A DNA stretch of 51,030 nt from Candidatus Avimonoglobus intestinipullorum (GTDB taxonomy: Bacteria; Bacillota; Clostridia; UBA1381). Below, piece after piece: positions 16,496-25,937 of this stretch. Each line of letters opens with the position of its first letter. The first letter of the stretch is position 1. Made by a program: the position numbers and the translations under genes. The DNA lies in the NCBI GenBank assembly GCA_018714645.1, contig DVND01000019.1, positions 1 to 51,030 on the forward strand. The letters are read 5' to 3'. The notes beneath the pieces are model-generated. The model searched no databases and was not told the origin of the DNA. It saw only the letters and a list, made by a program, of their open reading frames with translations.

Positions 16496-17536
16496 TTACT
16501 TCTTCGCCAGATATTTCCGCACGTCAATGGACACCGCTAAAATGATAATCAAGCCCTTGATGATATACTGCAAATAGGGATTGACACCCAGGAAATTCAG
16601 GCTGTAATTAATCGCCTGTAAAATCACCACGCCGATCACCACGCCCGGGATCGTCCCAACGCCGCCGGAAAACGACACGCCCCCAATGACGCAGCCGGAA
16701 ATCGCATCCAAGTCATAGTTCAGCCCCGTCCCCGTGTTGACAGACTGGATCCGCCCCGCCTCCAGGAACGCCGCAATCCCGTACAAAATCCCGCCGACAA
16801 TATAAATGCCCATGATATTCCGGGCGATGTTGATGCCTGAAACTGCCGCGGCTTCCTTATTGCCGCCGATGGCAAACATGTTTTTCCCCAGCGTCGTCTT
16901 ATTCCAGACAACCCACATCACCACCGCTGCCAGTGCAAAATAACAAATCAAATACGGCAGGCGAAACCCGAAAATATTAAACGAGCCGTTCACAAAATTT
17001 AAAAACGTTTCGTTAAAGGTTGAAATTGCTTGCGCACCGCCCTTTTGGGAGTTGATATAAATACACGTCACACCGAACGCGATGAGCTGCGTCCCCAAGC
17101 TGACGATAAACGCATGCAAATTCAATTTTGCCACGCCAAAGCCGTTGAGCATACTGAACAGCACCGCCACAATAATACTTACCAGCAGCGGGACTATAAT
17201 CGGCAAATCCTGCACAATCTGCGGATACATACGGGAAGCATAGTTCACCGACTGCACCAGGGAGGCGGAAATCGCGGCACAGGTACCGACAATCCGCCCG
17301 GCGGACAGGTCCGTCCCCGCAAGGACGATCATCCCCGCCACACCCAGGGCCAGGATGCCCCTTGTGGAGGCCTGCGTTAAAATGTTTGTAAAATTATTGA
17401 CGGACAGGAAGCTGGGGTCAATGATGATGACAATTAAAATCAACAGTCCCAGTATAATATAAAGGGCGTAATTCAACAAAAATGTATTGACCCGTTCCCT
17501 GTCTATCCTCTTGCTTTTATTTTCTGTCTTTTCCAC
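16496..17536 (-). CDS. mglC: galactose/methyl-galactoside-type ABC transporter permease
   Basis: A 346-residue polytopic inner-membrane permease of the ribose/galactose (BPD_transp_2) family. A short basic N-terminus is followed by about 8-10 hydrophobic segments. The family block TDLSAGRIVGTCAAISASLVQSVNYAS is seen near residue 70, and NKTTLGKNMFAIGGNKEAAAVSGINIARN is the coupling loop that contacts the ATPase. The start is GTG at 17536 behind AGAGAGG. It is last in the mglB-mglA-mglC operon and ends at the shared hairpin. Substrate is assigned by similarity; other sugars are possible. Confidence 0.9.
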   Translation of the reverse strand: MEKTENKSKRIDRERVNTFLLNYALYIILGLLILIVIIIDPSFLSVNNFTNILTQASTRGILALGVAGMIVLAGTDLSAGRIVGTCAAISASLVQSVNYASRMYPQIVQDLPIIVPLLVSIIVAVLFSMLNGFGVAKLNLHAFIVSLGTQLIAFGVTCIYINSQKGGAQAISTFNETFLNFVNGSFNIFGFRLPYLICYFALAAVVMWVVWNKTTLGKNMFAIGGNKEAAAVSGINIARNIMGIYIVGGILYGIAAFLEAGRIQSVNTGTGLNYDLDAISGCVIGGVSFSGGVGTIPGVVIGVVILQAINYSLNFLGVNPYLQYIIKGLIIILAVSIDVRKYLAKK

Positions 17537-17551
17537 GTTCGCACCTCTCTA

Positions 17552-19060
17552 TTATACATATTTCGCCGCAAGGCGCATGATCTCTTCCTGGACATCCTGG
17601 CCCTGCTGCGCGCGCATATCAACAATACCCGCAAGCCTGCCGCCGCTCATCACCATGATCCGGTCACAAATCCCGATCAGTTCCGGCATCTCCGACGACA
17701 CCACAATGACCCCTTTCCCATTATTGGCCAAATCGATAATCAATTGATAGATGTCGTATTTTGCCCCCACGTCGATGCCGCGGGTGGGTTCATCCAAGAG
17801 CAGCACTTCCGGCTTTGTCAGGAGCCAGCGCCCGATAATCACCTTTTGCTGGTTCCCGCCGGACAGGGACTTTATATGGGTTTTACTGGTCGGTGTTTTT
17901 ACACGCATACTGCTGATAACCCATTGCGCATCATGCTCCATCCGCCTGCCCGAAAGCAGGCCCAGGTTCAAATAGGCTCTGAAATTCGCCATGGCCGAAT
18001 TGAACGTAATGCTTTGCAGCGGGATGATCCCCGTTGCACGCCGCTCCTCCGTCAGCATGGCAAACCCATTTTTGATGGCCTGCTTGGGGTTGTCGTTCCG
18101 GATTTCTTTCCCGTGGAGATAAATCTTCCCTTCGCTCTTTTTTGCCAGCCCAAAAAGCGTCTCCAACACCTCGGTACGCCGGGATCCCACCAGCCCCGCA
18201 ACCCCCAAAATCTCGCCTTTGCGCAGTTCGAAGGACACATCCCTACAAGCCGGCTCAAACCGCCCTGTCAAATGCTCCACCTTCAGCAGCACCTCCGCCG
18301 GGGTGTTGGTTTTCGGCGGGAACCGCTCCTGCAAATCCCGCCCGACCATCAGCTTGATAATTTCATCCGTCGTTAAATCCGCCGCACGCTTCGTAGCAAT
18401 CCACTTGCCGTCGCGCATGATGGTGACGTCGTCGGAAATCCGCAGGATTTCCTCCATTTTATGCGAAATATAGATCATCCCTACACCGCGTTTTTTCAGT
18501 TTTTCGATGATGCGGAACAGGTGCTCCACCTCCTGGCTGGTCAAGCTGGACGTGGGTTCATCCAGCACCAGGATTTTCGCGTCATACGACACCGCCTTTG
18601 CAATCTCCACCATCTGCCGCTGCGATACGGATAAGTTGCCGATAATTTGCCGCGGGTCGATATTGATTTCCAATTCCTTAAAAATTTCCTGCGTATCGTG
18701 ATACATTTTTTTGTGGTCAATCAGGCCCGCTTTTTTGGGGAACCGGCCCAGCCAGACGTTTTCCATGACGCTCCGGCGCAAAACCTGATTCAATTCCTGA
18801 TGCACCATGGCAACGCCGTTATCCAGCGCCTGCTTTGGATTATTGAACCGGACGGGTATGCCTTCAATCCGGATTTCTCCCGCATCCTCAATATAAACGC
18901 CAAACAGGCATTTCATCAGCGTGCTTTTTCCCGCGCCGTTTTCACCCATCAACGCGTTCACAGTCCCCCGCCGCAGCACGATCCGCGCCTTGTCCAGCGC
19001 CTTCACGCCCGGAAACTGCTTTTCTATATCTATCATTTCCAGTAGGATATCCTCTGCCAT
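17552..19060 (-). CDS. mglA: galactose/methyl-galactoside-type ABC transporter ATPase
   Basis: A 502-residue protein with two fused ABC domains. The first has Walker A GENGAGKST (about residues 38-46), a variant signature LSVSQRQMVEIAKA and Walker B KILVLDEPTSSL. The second has a degenerate P-loop (GLVGSRRTE), the signature LSGGNQQKV and VLLLDEPTRGID, the usual asymmetry of sugar importers of this class. It energises uptake through MglC. It lies between mglB and mglC with short gaps (32 and 15 bp), so it is co-transcribed. Confidence 0.95.
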   Translation of the reverse strand: MAEDILLEMIDIEKQFPGVKALDKARIVLRRGTVNALMGENGAGKSTLMKCLFGVYIEDAGEIRIEGIPVRFNNPKQALDNGVAMVHQELNQVLRRSVMENVWLGRFPKKAGLIDHKKMYHDTQEIFKELEINIDPRQIIGNLSVSQRQMVEIAKAVSYDAKILVLDEPTSSLTSQEVEHLFRIIEKLKKRGVGMIYISHKMEEILRISDDVTIMRDGKWIATKRAADLTTDEIIKLMVGRDLQERFPPKTNTPAEVLLKVEHLTGRFEPACRDVSFELRKGEILGVAGLVGSRRTEVLETLFGLAKKSEGKIYLHGKEIRNDNPKQAIKNGFAMLTEERRATGIIPLQSITFNSAMANFRAYLNLGLLSGRRMEHDAQWVISSMRVKTPTSKTHIKSLSGGNQQKVIIGRWLLTKPEVLLLDEPTRGIDVGAKYDIYQLIIDLANNGKGVIVVSSEMPELIGICDRIMVMSGGRLAGIVDMRAQQGQDVQEEIMRLAAKYV

Positions 19061-19092
19061 TGCTCTGTCACCACGCTTCTCAAACTGTGTTA

Positions 19093-20136
19093 CTACTCTG
19101 CTGTAAACGGCACATACGGGATACGGATGGATACGCCGTCCGCGGCAATCTCATAATCGGTCCCTTCCGTGTAATCCTTTCCCTGGGCCGCATTTGTGGC
19201 AATTTCAACAATCGCCTTTCCCATCGCGTCGCCGTCCTGCTTGACCGTCGCCGCCATTTTCCCCGCATTGATTGCCGCAACGCCGGCCTCTGTGGCGTCC
19301 ACGCCGATGACGGGAATCCAATTTTCGGAATTCCGGTCCAGGTTATACCCCTCACTGTTCAAGGCTGCGATGACGCCCAGCGCCATATCGTCATTGTTGC
19401 AGAATACCGCTTCGATTTTCCCTTTATTTGCCGCCAACATTGCCTCCATCTGGGTCTGCGCCTGGTCTGTGGCCCAATTGGATACCAGCGCCCCGCCGGC
19501 ATTTATATTCTCCATCTTCATTCCGCGGGCTTCCGCCTGTTTCACGCTGTAAGTCGTGCGCGCCTCCGCTTCCGGATTCCCCGGCTCGCCCTTAAATACC
19601 AGATATTGGCACACGCCATCGCCGTTTAAATCCAGCGCCGGATTTTTTCCCCACAAATCCGCCAGCAAGTCGCCCTGCATTGTCCCGGCTTCCGAAGCAG
19701 TGGTGCCGATGAAGATGCCCCCGCAGGATTCCATTACGGATTTATCCGGCTCCCGGTTGAAAAAGATCGCCGGGATCTGCGCCGCCTTTGCCTTGTCTGC
19801 CAACCCTTGAGCGGAGCCTGCGTCCACCGCATTGATCAGTAGCACGTCCACATTTTTATTAATCAATACATCCAACTGGTCGTTCTGCTTCGCCTGGTCG
19901 CCCTGGGCGTCCTGCATGTCCAGCTTGATGCTGACATTGGATTTTTCCGCATAATCCTGGATGGCCTGGCGCACCGTTGAGATATAGGTGTCGTCAAATT
20001 TATAAATCAGTACGCCAAAGCGCAGTGTATCCTGCTCCCCGCCGGCCGTGCCATTTTCCCCGCCAGTCCTATTCCCGCAGCCGTACAGACCCAGCATCAG
20101 GGATACGGCCAACACATAATAAATCATTTTTTTCAT
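19093..20136 (-). CDS. mglB: galactose-type sugar-binding lipoprotein of the ABC importer
   Basis: A 347-residue lipoprotein that captures sugar outside the membrane. A signal peptide ends in the lipobox L-Y-G-C with the lipidated Cys at residue 20; a Gly/Thr-rich linker follows. The periplasmic-binding-protein type I fold then shows LRFGVLIYKFDDTYISTVRQ, VDVLLINAVDAGSAQGLADKAK, IPAIFFNREPDKS and EAVFCNNDDMALGVIAAL. The NREP and NNDD segments are typical of glucose/galactose-binding MglB. An open frame extends 48 codons upstream, but the ATG at 20136 with AGGAGG six nt before it is the start. The 210-bp region upstream is AT-rich and holds its promoter, which I could not place with confidence. 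Confidence 0.93.
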   Translation of the reverse strand: MKKMIYYVLAVSLMLGLYGCGNRTGGENGTAGGEQDTLRFGVLIYKFDDTYISTVRQAIQDYAEKSNVSIKLDMQDAQGDQAKQNDQLDVLINKNVDVLLINAVDAGSAQGLADKAKAAQIPAIFFNREPDKSVMESCGGIFIGTTASEAGTMQGDLLADLWGKNPALDLNGDGVCQYLVFKGEPGNPEAEARTTYSVKQAEARGMKMENINAGGALVSNWATDQAQTQMEAMLAANKGKIEAVFCNNDDMALGVIAALNSEGYNLDRNSENWIPVIGVDATEAGVAAINAGKMAATVKQDGDAMGKAIVEIATNAAQGKDYTEGTDYEIAADGVSIRIPYVPFTAE

Positions 20137-20300
20137 GGTAATCCTCCTGTTTCTTGTTTCATCTTTTATAAGATTTACAACTTTCGTGAAAAATATTACA
20201 GAAACAAGCATCTTAAACAGAAATATTAAAATTTCCAGAAATAACATAAAATTTATCTTCCGAAATTGAATAAATTTCAAGCTGTAAACCGCTTGGATAC

Positions 20301-20329
20301 TTGAAAAAATTTTTAAAAAGTGGTATAAT
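20301..20329 (+). promoter_or_regulatory. promoter of the recJ-relA-yaaA-recF-remB-gyrB operon
   Basis: -35 TTGAAA (20301-20306), a 17-bp spacer and -10 TATAAT (20324-20329), 30 bp before the recJ start. No other clear promoter was seen up to the end of gyrB. Confidence 0.82.
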
Positions 20330-20359
20330 AATTTATAAAATCATTTTTTGGAGCGGCCT

Positions 20360-22075
20360 ATGCAGAATAAGATTTGGAGATATAAAAACAGCGGCTTGAC
20401 AACTGAAAAAATCAGCGCGTTCGCGCAGCAGAACCATGTGCCGCACGTCATTGCCGCAATCCTCCTAAACCGTGGTATCCAAACGGAGGCGCAAGTCAAA
20501 GCGTATCTTCAAAAATCCCTGGAATGTGTGCACAACCCCAACCTGTTGAATGACATGGAACAAGCTGCCGCACGGATTCTGACGGCGATCAACAATCATG
20601 AGAAAATTGTGATCTACGGCGATTATGACGTGGACGGCATCACCTCTACCGCGCTGCTATACAAATTCCTGAAAAAAGAAGGGGCGGACGTGGAATACTA
20701 TATCCCTGACCGGCTGTCGGAGGGGTACGGCATCAACATCATGGCAATCAACAAAATTTCCCGCTCCGGCGCAAAATTGCTCATCACCGTAGACTGCGGC
20801 ATCACCGCCGTAGGGGAAATTGAATTGGCAAAAGCGCAGAAGATGGACGTGATCGTCACCGACCATCACACCTGCAAGGAAAAGCTCCCGGACGCCACCG
20901 CCGTCATCAATCCAAAGCGCCCGGATTCGACATATCCGTTTGATGCGTTGGCAGGCGTGGGCGTGGCTTTTAAGCTGGCGCTGGCGGTTACCATGGCTTT
21001 GGGGAAAAGTACAAAGGCCTGCTTTGACGAGTACGTGGAACTGGCGGCAATCGGCACCATTGCAGACGTCGTCACGCTGCTGGATGAAAACCGCGTGATT
21101 GTTGACCGGGGGCTGAAACAACTGCAGCATACGGGCAATGTGGGCATCAAAGCCCTGATAGACGTAGCGGGCGTCAAGAACATTGATGCTTCTGCTGTGG
21201 CGTTTTTCCTATCGCCGCGGCTCAATGCCGCCGGGCGGCTGGGCGCGGCGCAGTCCGCCGTACAGCTATTGCTGTGTGAGGATGCGCAGGAGGCATATTT
21301 AGCCGCGCAGAACCTGAACGAGGAAAACCGCCAGCGGCAGATGACAGAGCAAAAAATTTTAGAAGAAGCCCAGGCCATGATCGCAGGCGACCCGAATTTT
21401 GAACTAAAAAAAGTGATCGTCCTGGCAAAAGAAGGCTGGCACCACGGCGTGATCGGCATCGTCGCCTCACGCTTGTGCGAGAAATTCACAAAGCCCTGCA
21501 TTTTATTGGCCTGCGAAAACGGCGTTGCAAAAGGCTCCGGGCGTTCTGTGGGCAGCTTTAACCTGTTTGAAGCGCTTTCCGCCTGCGAAGACCTGCTCAC
21601 CAACTTCGGCGGACATGCCATGGCGGCGGGCGTGGGATTGAACACAACGGAGTTAGACGCCTTTGCGGCAAAAATCAATAAATATGCAGATGCACATATG
21701 GCGCCGGAGGATTTGGTGAAACAAATTGATATTGACTGCTCCATTTCCCCCTCCAGCATCACGCTGGAAAACGCCAGGCTGCTGCTCCATTTGGAACCAT
21801 TCGGCATGGGGAACGAAAAGCCGGTCTTTGCATCCAGAGGATTGCGCATCCATGCAATCAACACCATGGGGATCGACAACAAGCATTTGCGGGTACGGCT
21901 GTCCCACAAAAATAAAAACATCCAGGCCGTCGGCTTTCATATGGGCGCATACAGCGCCGGTTTCAAAGAAGGCGATCTGGTGGACATTGTCTACACCATG
22001 GACATCAATTCCTATCAGGGGAATGAACAGGTCCAGTTATTACTGAAGGATATCAAACACAGCGGAAGGGGGTGA
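20360..22075 (+). CDS. recJ: single-stranded-DNA-specific exonuclease RecJ
   Basis: A 571-residue DHH/DHHA1 phosphoesterase that degrades single-stranded DNA 5' to 3' in recombination and mismatch or base-excision repair. Metal-binding motifs are seen in order: VIYGDYDVDGITSTALLYKFL, LLITVDCGITA, MDVIVTDHHTCKEKLPDA and DALAGVGVAFKLA. The DHHA1 part follows (HHGVIGIVASRLCEKF, GSGRSVGSFNLFEAL, NFGGHAMAAGV), then a C-terminal OB-like domain. The ATG at 20360 has GGAG six nt upstream; an earlier in-frame TTG lies within the ribosome site. First gene of a six-gene run. Confidence 0.96.
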   Translation: MQNKIWRYKNSGLTTEKISAFAQQNHVPHVIAAILLNRGIQTEAQVKAYLQKSLECVHNPNLLNDMEQAAARILTAINNHEKIVIYGDYDVDGITSTALLYKFLKKEGADVEYYIPDRLSEGYGINIMAINKISRSGAKLLITVDCGITAVGEIELAKAQKMDVIVTDHHTCKEKLPDATAVINPKRPDSTYPFDALAGVGVAFKLALAVTMALGKSTKACFDEYVELAAIGTIADVVTLLDENRVIVDRGLKQLQHTGNVGIKALIDVAGVKNIDASAVAFFLSPRLNAAGRLGAAQSAVQLLLCEDAQEAYLAAQNLNEENRQRQMTEQKILEEAQAMIAGDPNFELKKVIVLAKEGWHHGVIGIVASRLCEKFTKPCILLACENGVAKGSGRSVGSFNLFEALSACEDLLTNFGGHAMAAGVGLNTTELDAFAAKINKYADAHMAPEDLVKQIDIDCSISPSSITLENARLLLHLEPFGMGNEKPVFASRGLRIHAINTMGIDNKHLRVRLSHKNKNIQAVGFHMGAYSAGFKEGDLVDIVYTMDINSYQGNEQVQLLLKDIKHSGRG

Positions 22076-22079
22076 CATG

Positions 22080-24308
22080 ATGGCGGAAAAAGAATTGATT
22101 TTAGCGCCTGATAAAATTCCAAATATTGCAGAGGACACTGACGCAATTATCGCCAAGGTCATTGCGCTGGTCAAGGGCTACAGCCCCAACGCGAACACAG
22201 ATATGATCGAAGTGGCCTACCGCCTGGCAAAGGCGGCCCATAAAAATCAATTCCGCCGTTCCGGGGAGCCCTATATCGACCACCCGGTACAAATTGCCTA
22301 CATCGCCGCGGAGCTCTCCATGGACGCGGTGGCCATCACCGCCGCCCTGCTGCACGACGTCATTGAGGATACCCCCTATACCTTTTCGGACATCAAAACG
22401 CTGTTCGGCAGCAGCGTGGCGGAAATCGTGGACGGCGTCACGAAGCTGACAAAAATCCAATACAATACCCACGAGGAACAACAGGTGGAAAATCTGCGCA
22501 AAATGTTCCTCGCCATGGCGAAAGACATCCGCGTCGTCATCATCAAGCTCATCGACCGTCTGCACAATATGCGGACACTAAAATTCATGACCCCGGAAAA
22601 GCAGCTGGAAAAAGCAAAGGAAACGCTGGAGGTCTACTCCCCGCTGGCGCATCGTCTCGGTATGTCCAAAATCAAATCCGAGCTGGAAGATTTATCCCTG
22701 AAATACCTGGACCCGGTGGCATATGAAGAAATCCGCACCAGCATCAGCCAGAAAAAAAGCGAGCGGGAACAATACGTTGCCGATATCATTGACACACTGC
22801 AAAAAAAATTGGATCAAATCGGCATCAAGGGGCAAATCACAGGCCGGGCAAAGCATTTTTACAGCATCTTCCGTAAGATGTATGCCCAGAATAAAACCAT
22901 TGATGAAATCTACGATCTGTTCGCCGTGCGCGTGATTGTGGATACCGTGGCGGATTGCTATGCGGTGCTGGGCATGGTACACGAAATGTACACCCCCATC
23001 CCCATGCGGTTTAAAGACTATATCGCCATGCCGAAACCGAACATGTACCAGTCGCTGCACACGACGGTGGTCGGCCCCAACGGCACGCCTTTTGAAATCC
23101 AAATCCGCACCTGGGAAATGCACAAGGTGGCGGAGGAAGGCATTGCGGCGCACTGGAAATATAAAGAGGGCATCAACGGCGAGACCAGCATGGATTCCAA
23201 GCTGGAATGGGTGCGGCAGCTATTGGAAAACCAGGTGGATATCATCGACACGGATGACTTTTTGAACACCATTAAGCTGGATTTGTTCAACGACGAGGTG
23301 TTCGTCTTTACGCCCAACGGCAAGGTGCTCTCCCTGCCCAGCGGCAGCACCGTCATCGATTTTGCATTCGCAATCCACACCCAGGTGGGCTGCAGGATGA
23401 GCGGAGCAAAGGTAAATAATAAAATCGTGCCCCATGACTACAAATTGAAAAACGGCGATATTGTCGAGATTTTGACCTCTTCCTCTGTAAAAGGCCCCAG
23501 CCGGGACTGGCTGAAGATTGTCAAGACCTCGCAGGCGAAAAATAAAATCAACCAATGGCTGAAACGGGAGTGCCGCGATGAAAACATCATCCACGGCAAG
23601 GAACTGATTGACCGCGAGCTGCGCCGCATCAACATTCCGCAATCCCAACTGTTCCGGGACGAGTGGCTCGCGCCGCTGTTCCGCAAATACTCGTTTAATT
23701 CCATTGACGACCTGTACGCCAGCGTGGGCTATGGCGGCCTGACGGCGCAGAAAGTGGTCATGCGCCTGCGGGAGGAATACATCCGCGACAAAAAGGACTC
23801 CCCCCAGGAGGAGCCCCCGAAGCCGACGGAACCGAAAAAACGCAGGAACCACACAAGCGGCATCAATGTAGTGGGTATTGACAATTGCCTGGTGCGCCTT
23901 GCAAAGTGCTGCAATCCCGTACCGGGGGATGACATCATAGGCTTTATCACCAAGGGGCGCGGCGTTTCCGTCCATCGGGCGGACTGCCCGAATATGCAGC
24001 CCGGCGCCCTCTCGGAAGAAGACCGCCAGCGGTTCATTGAAGTCCATTGGGCGGAAGAAAAGCAGGCCAGCTATATCGCCACCCTGGAAGTCCATGCGGA
24101 AAACCGGCCGGGGATGATGATGGCGGTATCCGCCGCCATGGCGGACATGAAAATCAATTGCGCCTCCATCACCGCCCGCGTGACCAAACAGGGCGACGCC
24201 GTGATGACGTTCGGGCTGGAAATTTCCAACACGGCCGACGTGAAAAAGGCCATGAACAAAATCCGCCAGATTGTGGGCGTTATTTCGGTCAGCCGGACAA
24301 CCAACTAG
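22080..24308 (+). CDS. relA: bifunctional (p)ppGpp synthetase/hydrolase RelA/SpoT (Rel)
   Basis: A 742-residue long RSH enzyme of the stringent response. Domains in order: an HD hydrolase with intact His-Asp (LLHDVIEDTP near residue 92) and RLHNMRTL; a synthetase (KHFYSIFRKM, RVIVDTVADCYAVLG, FKDYIAMPKPNMYQSLHTTV); TGS (VFVFTPNGKVLSLPSGSTVIDFAFAIH); a Cys-containing conserved segment (LVRLAKCCNPVPGDDIIGFITKGRGVSVHR); and a C-terminal ACT domain. Both catalytic sites look intact, so it should make and degrade (p)ppGpp. It starts 4 nt after the recJ stop: AAGGGGG is 7 nt from the ATG at 22080 and 4 nt from the one at 22077. Confidence 0.96.
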   Translation: MAEKELILAPDKIPNIAEDTDAIIAKVIALVKGYSPNANTDMIEVAYRLAKAAHKNQFRRSGEPYIDHPVQIAYIAAELSMDAVAITAALLHDVIEDTPYTFSDIKTLFGSSVAEIVDGVTKLTKIQYNTHEEQQVENLRKMFLAMAKDIRVVIIKLIDRLHNMRTLKFMTPEKQLEKAKETLEVYSPLAHRLGMSKIKSELEDLSLKYLDPVAYEEIRTSISQKKSEREQYVADIIDTLQKKLDQIGIKGQITGRAKHFYSIFRKMYAQNKTIDEIYDLFAVRVIVDTVADCYAVLGMVHEMYTPIPMRFKDYIAMPKPNMYQSLHTTVVGPNGTPFEIQIRTWEMHKVAEEGIAAHWKYKEGINGETSMDSKLEWVRQLLENQVDIIDTDDFLNTIKLDLFNDEVFVFTPNGKVLSLPSGSTVIDFAFAIHTQVGCRMSGAKVNNKIVPHDYKLKNGDIVEILTSSSVKGPSRDWLKIVKTSQAKNKINQWLKRECRDENIIHGKELIDRELRRINIPQSQLFRDEWLAPLFRKYSFNSIDDLYASVGYGGLTAQKVVMRLREEYIRDKKDSPQEEPPKPTEPKKRRNHTSGINVVGIDNCLVRLAKCCNPVPGDDIIGFITKGRGVSVHRADCPNMQPGALSEEDRQRFIEVHWAEEKQASYIATLEVHAENRPGMMMAVSAAMADMKINCASITARVTKQGDAVMTFGLEISNTADVKKAMNKIRQIVGVISVSRTTN

Positions 24309-24323
24309 GGAAAGAGGTTCAAT

Positions 24324-24548
24324 ATGCAGACACAACAACTCAAAATCTCCACAGAATTTATCAAGCTGGATCAGCTTTTGAAATTTGCAGGGATTGCCGA
24401 GAGCGGCACAGACGCAAAGGATATGATCCTGGACGGGATCGTGCTGGTCAACGGCGCCGTCTGCACCATGCGGGGCAAAAAGCTGCGCCCCGGCGATCAG
24501 GTGCTGCTGCATTTTGAGGACGGGCAATATCAGATCATAGTGGAATAA
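24324..24548 (+). CDS. yaaA: S4-domain RNA-binding protein, YaaA family
   Basis: A 74-residue protein made of one S4 RNA-binding domain: FIKLDQLLKFAGIAESGTDAKDMILDGIVLVNGAVCTMRGKKLRPGDQVLL. It matches the small protein between dnaN and recF in B. subtilis. Its role is unsettled (ribosome-associated in Bacilli by annotation). AAAGAGG precedes the ATG; the stop is one base before the recF ATG, so the two are coupled. Here its left neighbour is relA, not dnaN. Confidence 0.93.
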   Translation: MQTQQLKISTEFIKLDQLLKFAGIAESGTDAKDMILDGIVLVNGAVCTMRGKKLRPGDQVLLHFEDGQYQIIVE

Positions 24549-24549
24549 G

Positions 24550-25647
24550 ATGTTTATTAAATCATTATCAGTCGCGAATTTCAGGAATTACGACATAGAA
24601 TTTATTACGTTTTCCCCCAACACCAACATCATCTACGGCAATAACGCCCAGGGGAAAACAAACCTGCTGGAAGCGGTTTATCTCTTTTCCCACGGCAGGA
24701 GCCACCGCGCCAAATCCGATACGGAAATGATCCGTTTCGGCAAGCCCTTTATGAAGCTGTCGCTGGAATTTTCCGACAGCGTGCGGGACTATAACGCGGC
24801 GATGCAGCTTTCCTCCAACGGGAAGAAGCAAATCCAGATCAACAACGTGCCCATCACCAAATTGTCCATGCTGATGAATTATTTGAACGTGGTGATGTTC
24901 TCGCCGGAGGATTTGGAGCTGGTAAAGGGCAGCCCTTCTGTGCGGCGCAGGTTTATGGACGAGGCCGTCAGCCAGCTCTACCCTAACTATTTAAGCCATT
25001 TAATCAGCTACCATAAGGCGCTGGCACAGAAAAACAGCCTGCTGAAAGCCCTGCGGCTGACCGGGGCGCATACCGACGCCTCCCTTTCCGTCTGGAATGA
25101 ACAGCTGGCGGGGCATGCTGCGGTGATTATGCGCTTCCGGCAAGAATTCCTGGCGGCAATGGACGGTTTGGCCGCGCCTGTACACGCCCAGATCAGCCGG
25201 GAAAATTTGAAACTGCTCTATACACCAAACCTGGATTGTGGTATAATAGAAGAAGAGGGCTTTGCGGCGGCAATATATGAAAAGCTTGAACAACGGCAGG
25301 CGCGGGAAATTGATGCAGGGAGCGCACAATACGGCCCCCAGCGGGATGATTTCAGGCTGCTGATCAATGAAAATGACGCAAAAACCTACGGTTCCCAGGG
25401 CCAGCAGCGCACAGCAGTCCTTTCGCTGAAAATCGCTGAGACCGAGTACATCCGGCATGTGAAGGAGGAATACCCGGTGCTGCTGCTGGACGATATCATG
25501 AGCGAGTTGGATGTCAACCGCCGGATGTTCCTGGCTGAAAAAATCAAAAATAAGCAGGTGCTTCTGACCTGCACGGACAGCGACTTGCCGGCGGGCACCG
25601 AAAACGCCAGCCTTTTTTATGTGGAAGGCGGGAAAATCAAACGGTAA
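24550..25647 (+). CDS. recF: DNA replication and repair protein RecF
   Basis: A 365-residue SMC-like ATPase that helps load RecA at gaps. Walker A is GNNAQGKTNLLEAVY (near residue 30), a Q-loop and signature region follow (TYGSQGQQRTAVLSLKIAE), and Walker B is PVLLLDDIMSELD. Length matches the family (360-375). It has essentially no gap from yaaA and precedes remB by 14 bp, in the order conserved across Firmicutes. Confidence 0.96.
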   Translation: MFIKSLSVANFRNYDIEFITFSPNTNIIYGNNAQGKTNLLEAVYLFSHGRSHRAKSDTEMIRFGKPFMKLSLEFSDSVRDYNAAMQLSSNGKKQIQINNVPITKLSMLMNYLNVVMFSPEDLELVKGSPSVRRRFMDEAVSQLYPNYLSHLISYHKALAQKNSLLKALRLTGAHTDASLSVWNEQLAGHAAVIMRFRQEFLAAMDGLAAPVHAQISRENLKLLYTPNLDCGIIEEEGFAAAIYEKLEQRQAREIDAGSAQYGPQRDDFRLLINENDAKTYGSQGQQRTAVLSLKIAETEYIRHVKEEYPVLLLDDIMSELDVNRRMFLAEKIKNKQVLLTCTDSDLPAGTENASLFYVEGGKIKR

Positions 25648-25661
25648 AAGGAGGATGGGGC

Positions 25662-25919
25662 ATGTTCCTGCATTTGGGGAATGACGCGGTGGTGAATACA
25701 AAGGATATCGTCGCCATTTTCGATATGGACAATACGACGGTTTCCAAGAACAGCCGGAAATTTCTGGCTCAGGCGCAAAAAAACGGGCAGGTCGTCGACA
25801 CCTCCGAGGATTTGCCAAAATCCTATATCGTTGCCAACACAAACGGCAAAACAAAGGTCTATATCTCTTCCGTTTCCTCGCAAACGCTGCTGAAACGGTC
25901 AAGAGAAATATTATATTAG
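25662..25919 (+). CDS. remB: RemA/RemB-family regulator (DUF370, YaaB)
   Basis: An 85-residue protein of the DUF370/RemA family: MFLHLGNDAVVNTKDIVAIFD, the conserved DTSEDLPKSYIVA segment and KVYISSVSSQTLLKR. RemA-type proteins regulate extracellular matrix genes in Bacillus; RemB is the recF-gyrB-linked paralogue with a less clear role. AAAAGGAGG precedes the ATG. The position between recF and gyrB is the conserved one. Confidence 0.93.
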   Translation: MFLHLGNDAVVNTKDIVAIFDMDNTTVSKNSRKFLAQAQKNGQVVDTSEDLPKSYIVANTNGKTKVYISSVSSQTLLKRSREILY

Positions 25920-25937
25920 AAACAGGAGAACGCGCAC

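Noticed and set aside
20283..20296. cre-like (CcpA) site TGTAAACCGCTTGG upstream of mglB
   Set aside because: It lacks the central CG and the conserved right half of the consensus; too weak to call.
23220..24527. 435-codon minus-strand open frame opposite relA and yaaA
   Set aside because: Shadow frame in GC-rich third-position coding sequence; no recognisable domain, and relA is certain on the other strand.
24309..25937. Replication origin near yaaA-recF-remB-gyrB
   Set aside because: dnaA and dnaN are absent, and no cluster of DnaA boxes (TTATCCACA) or AT-rich unwinding region was found.
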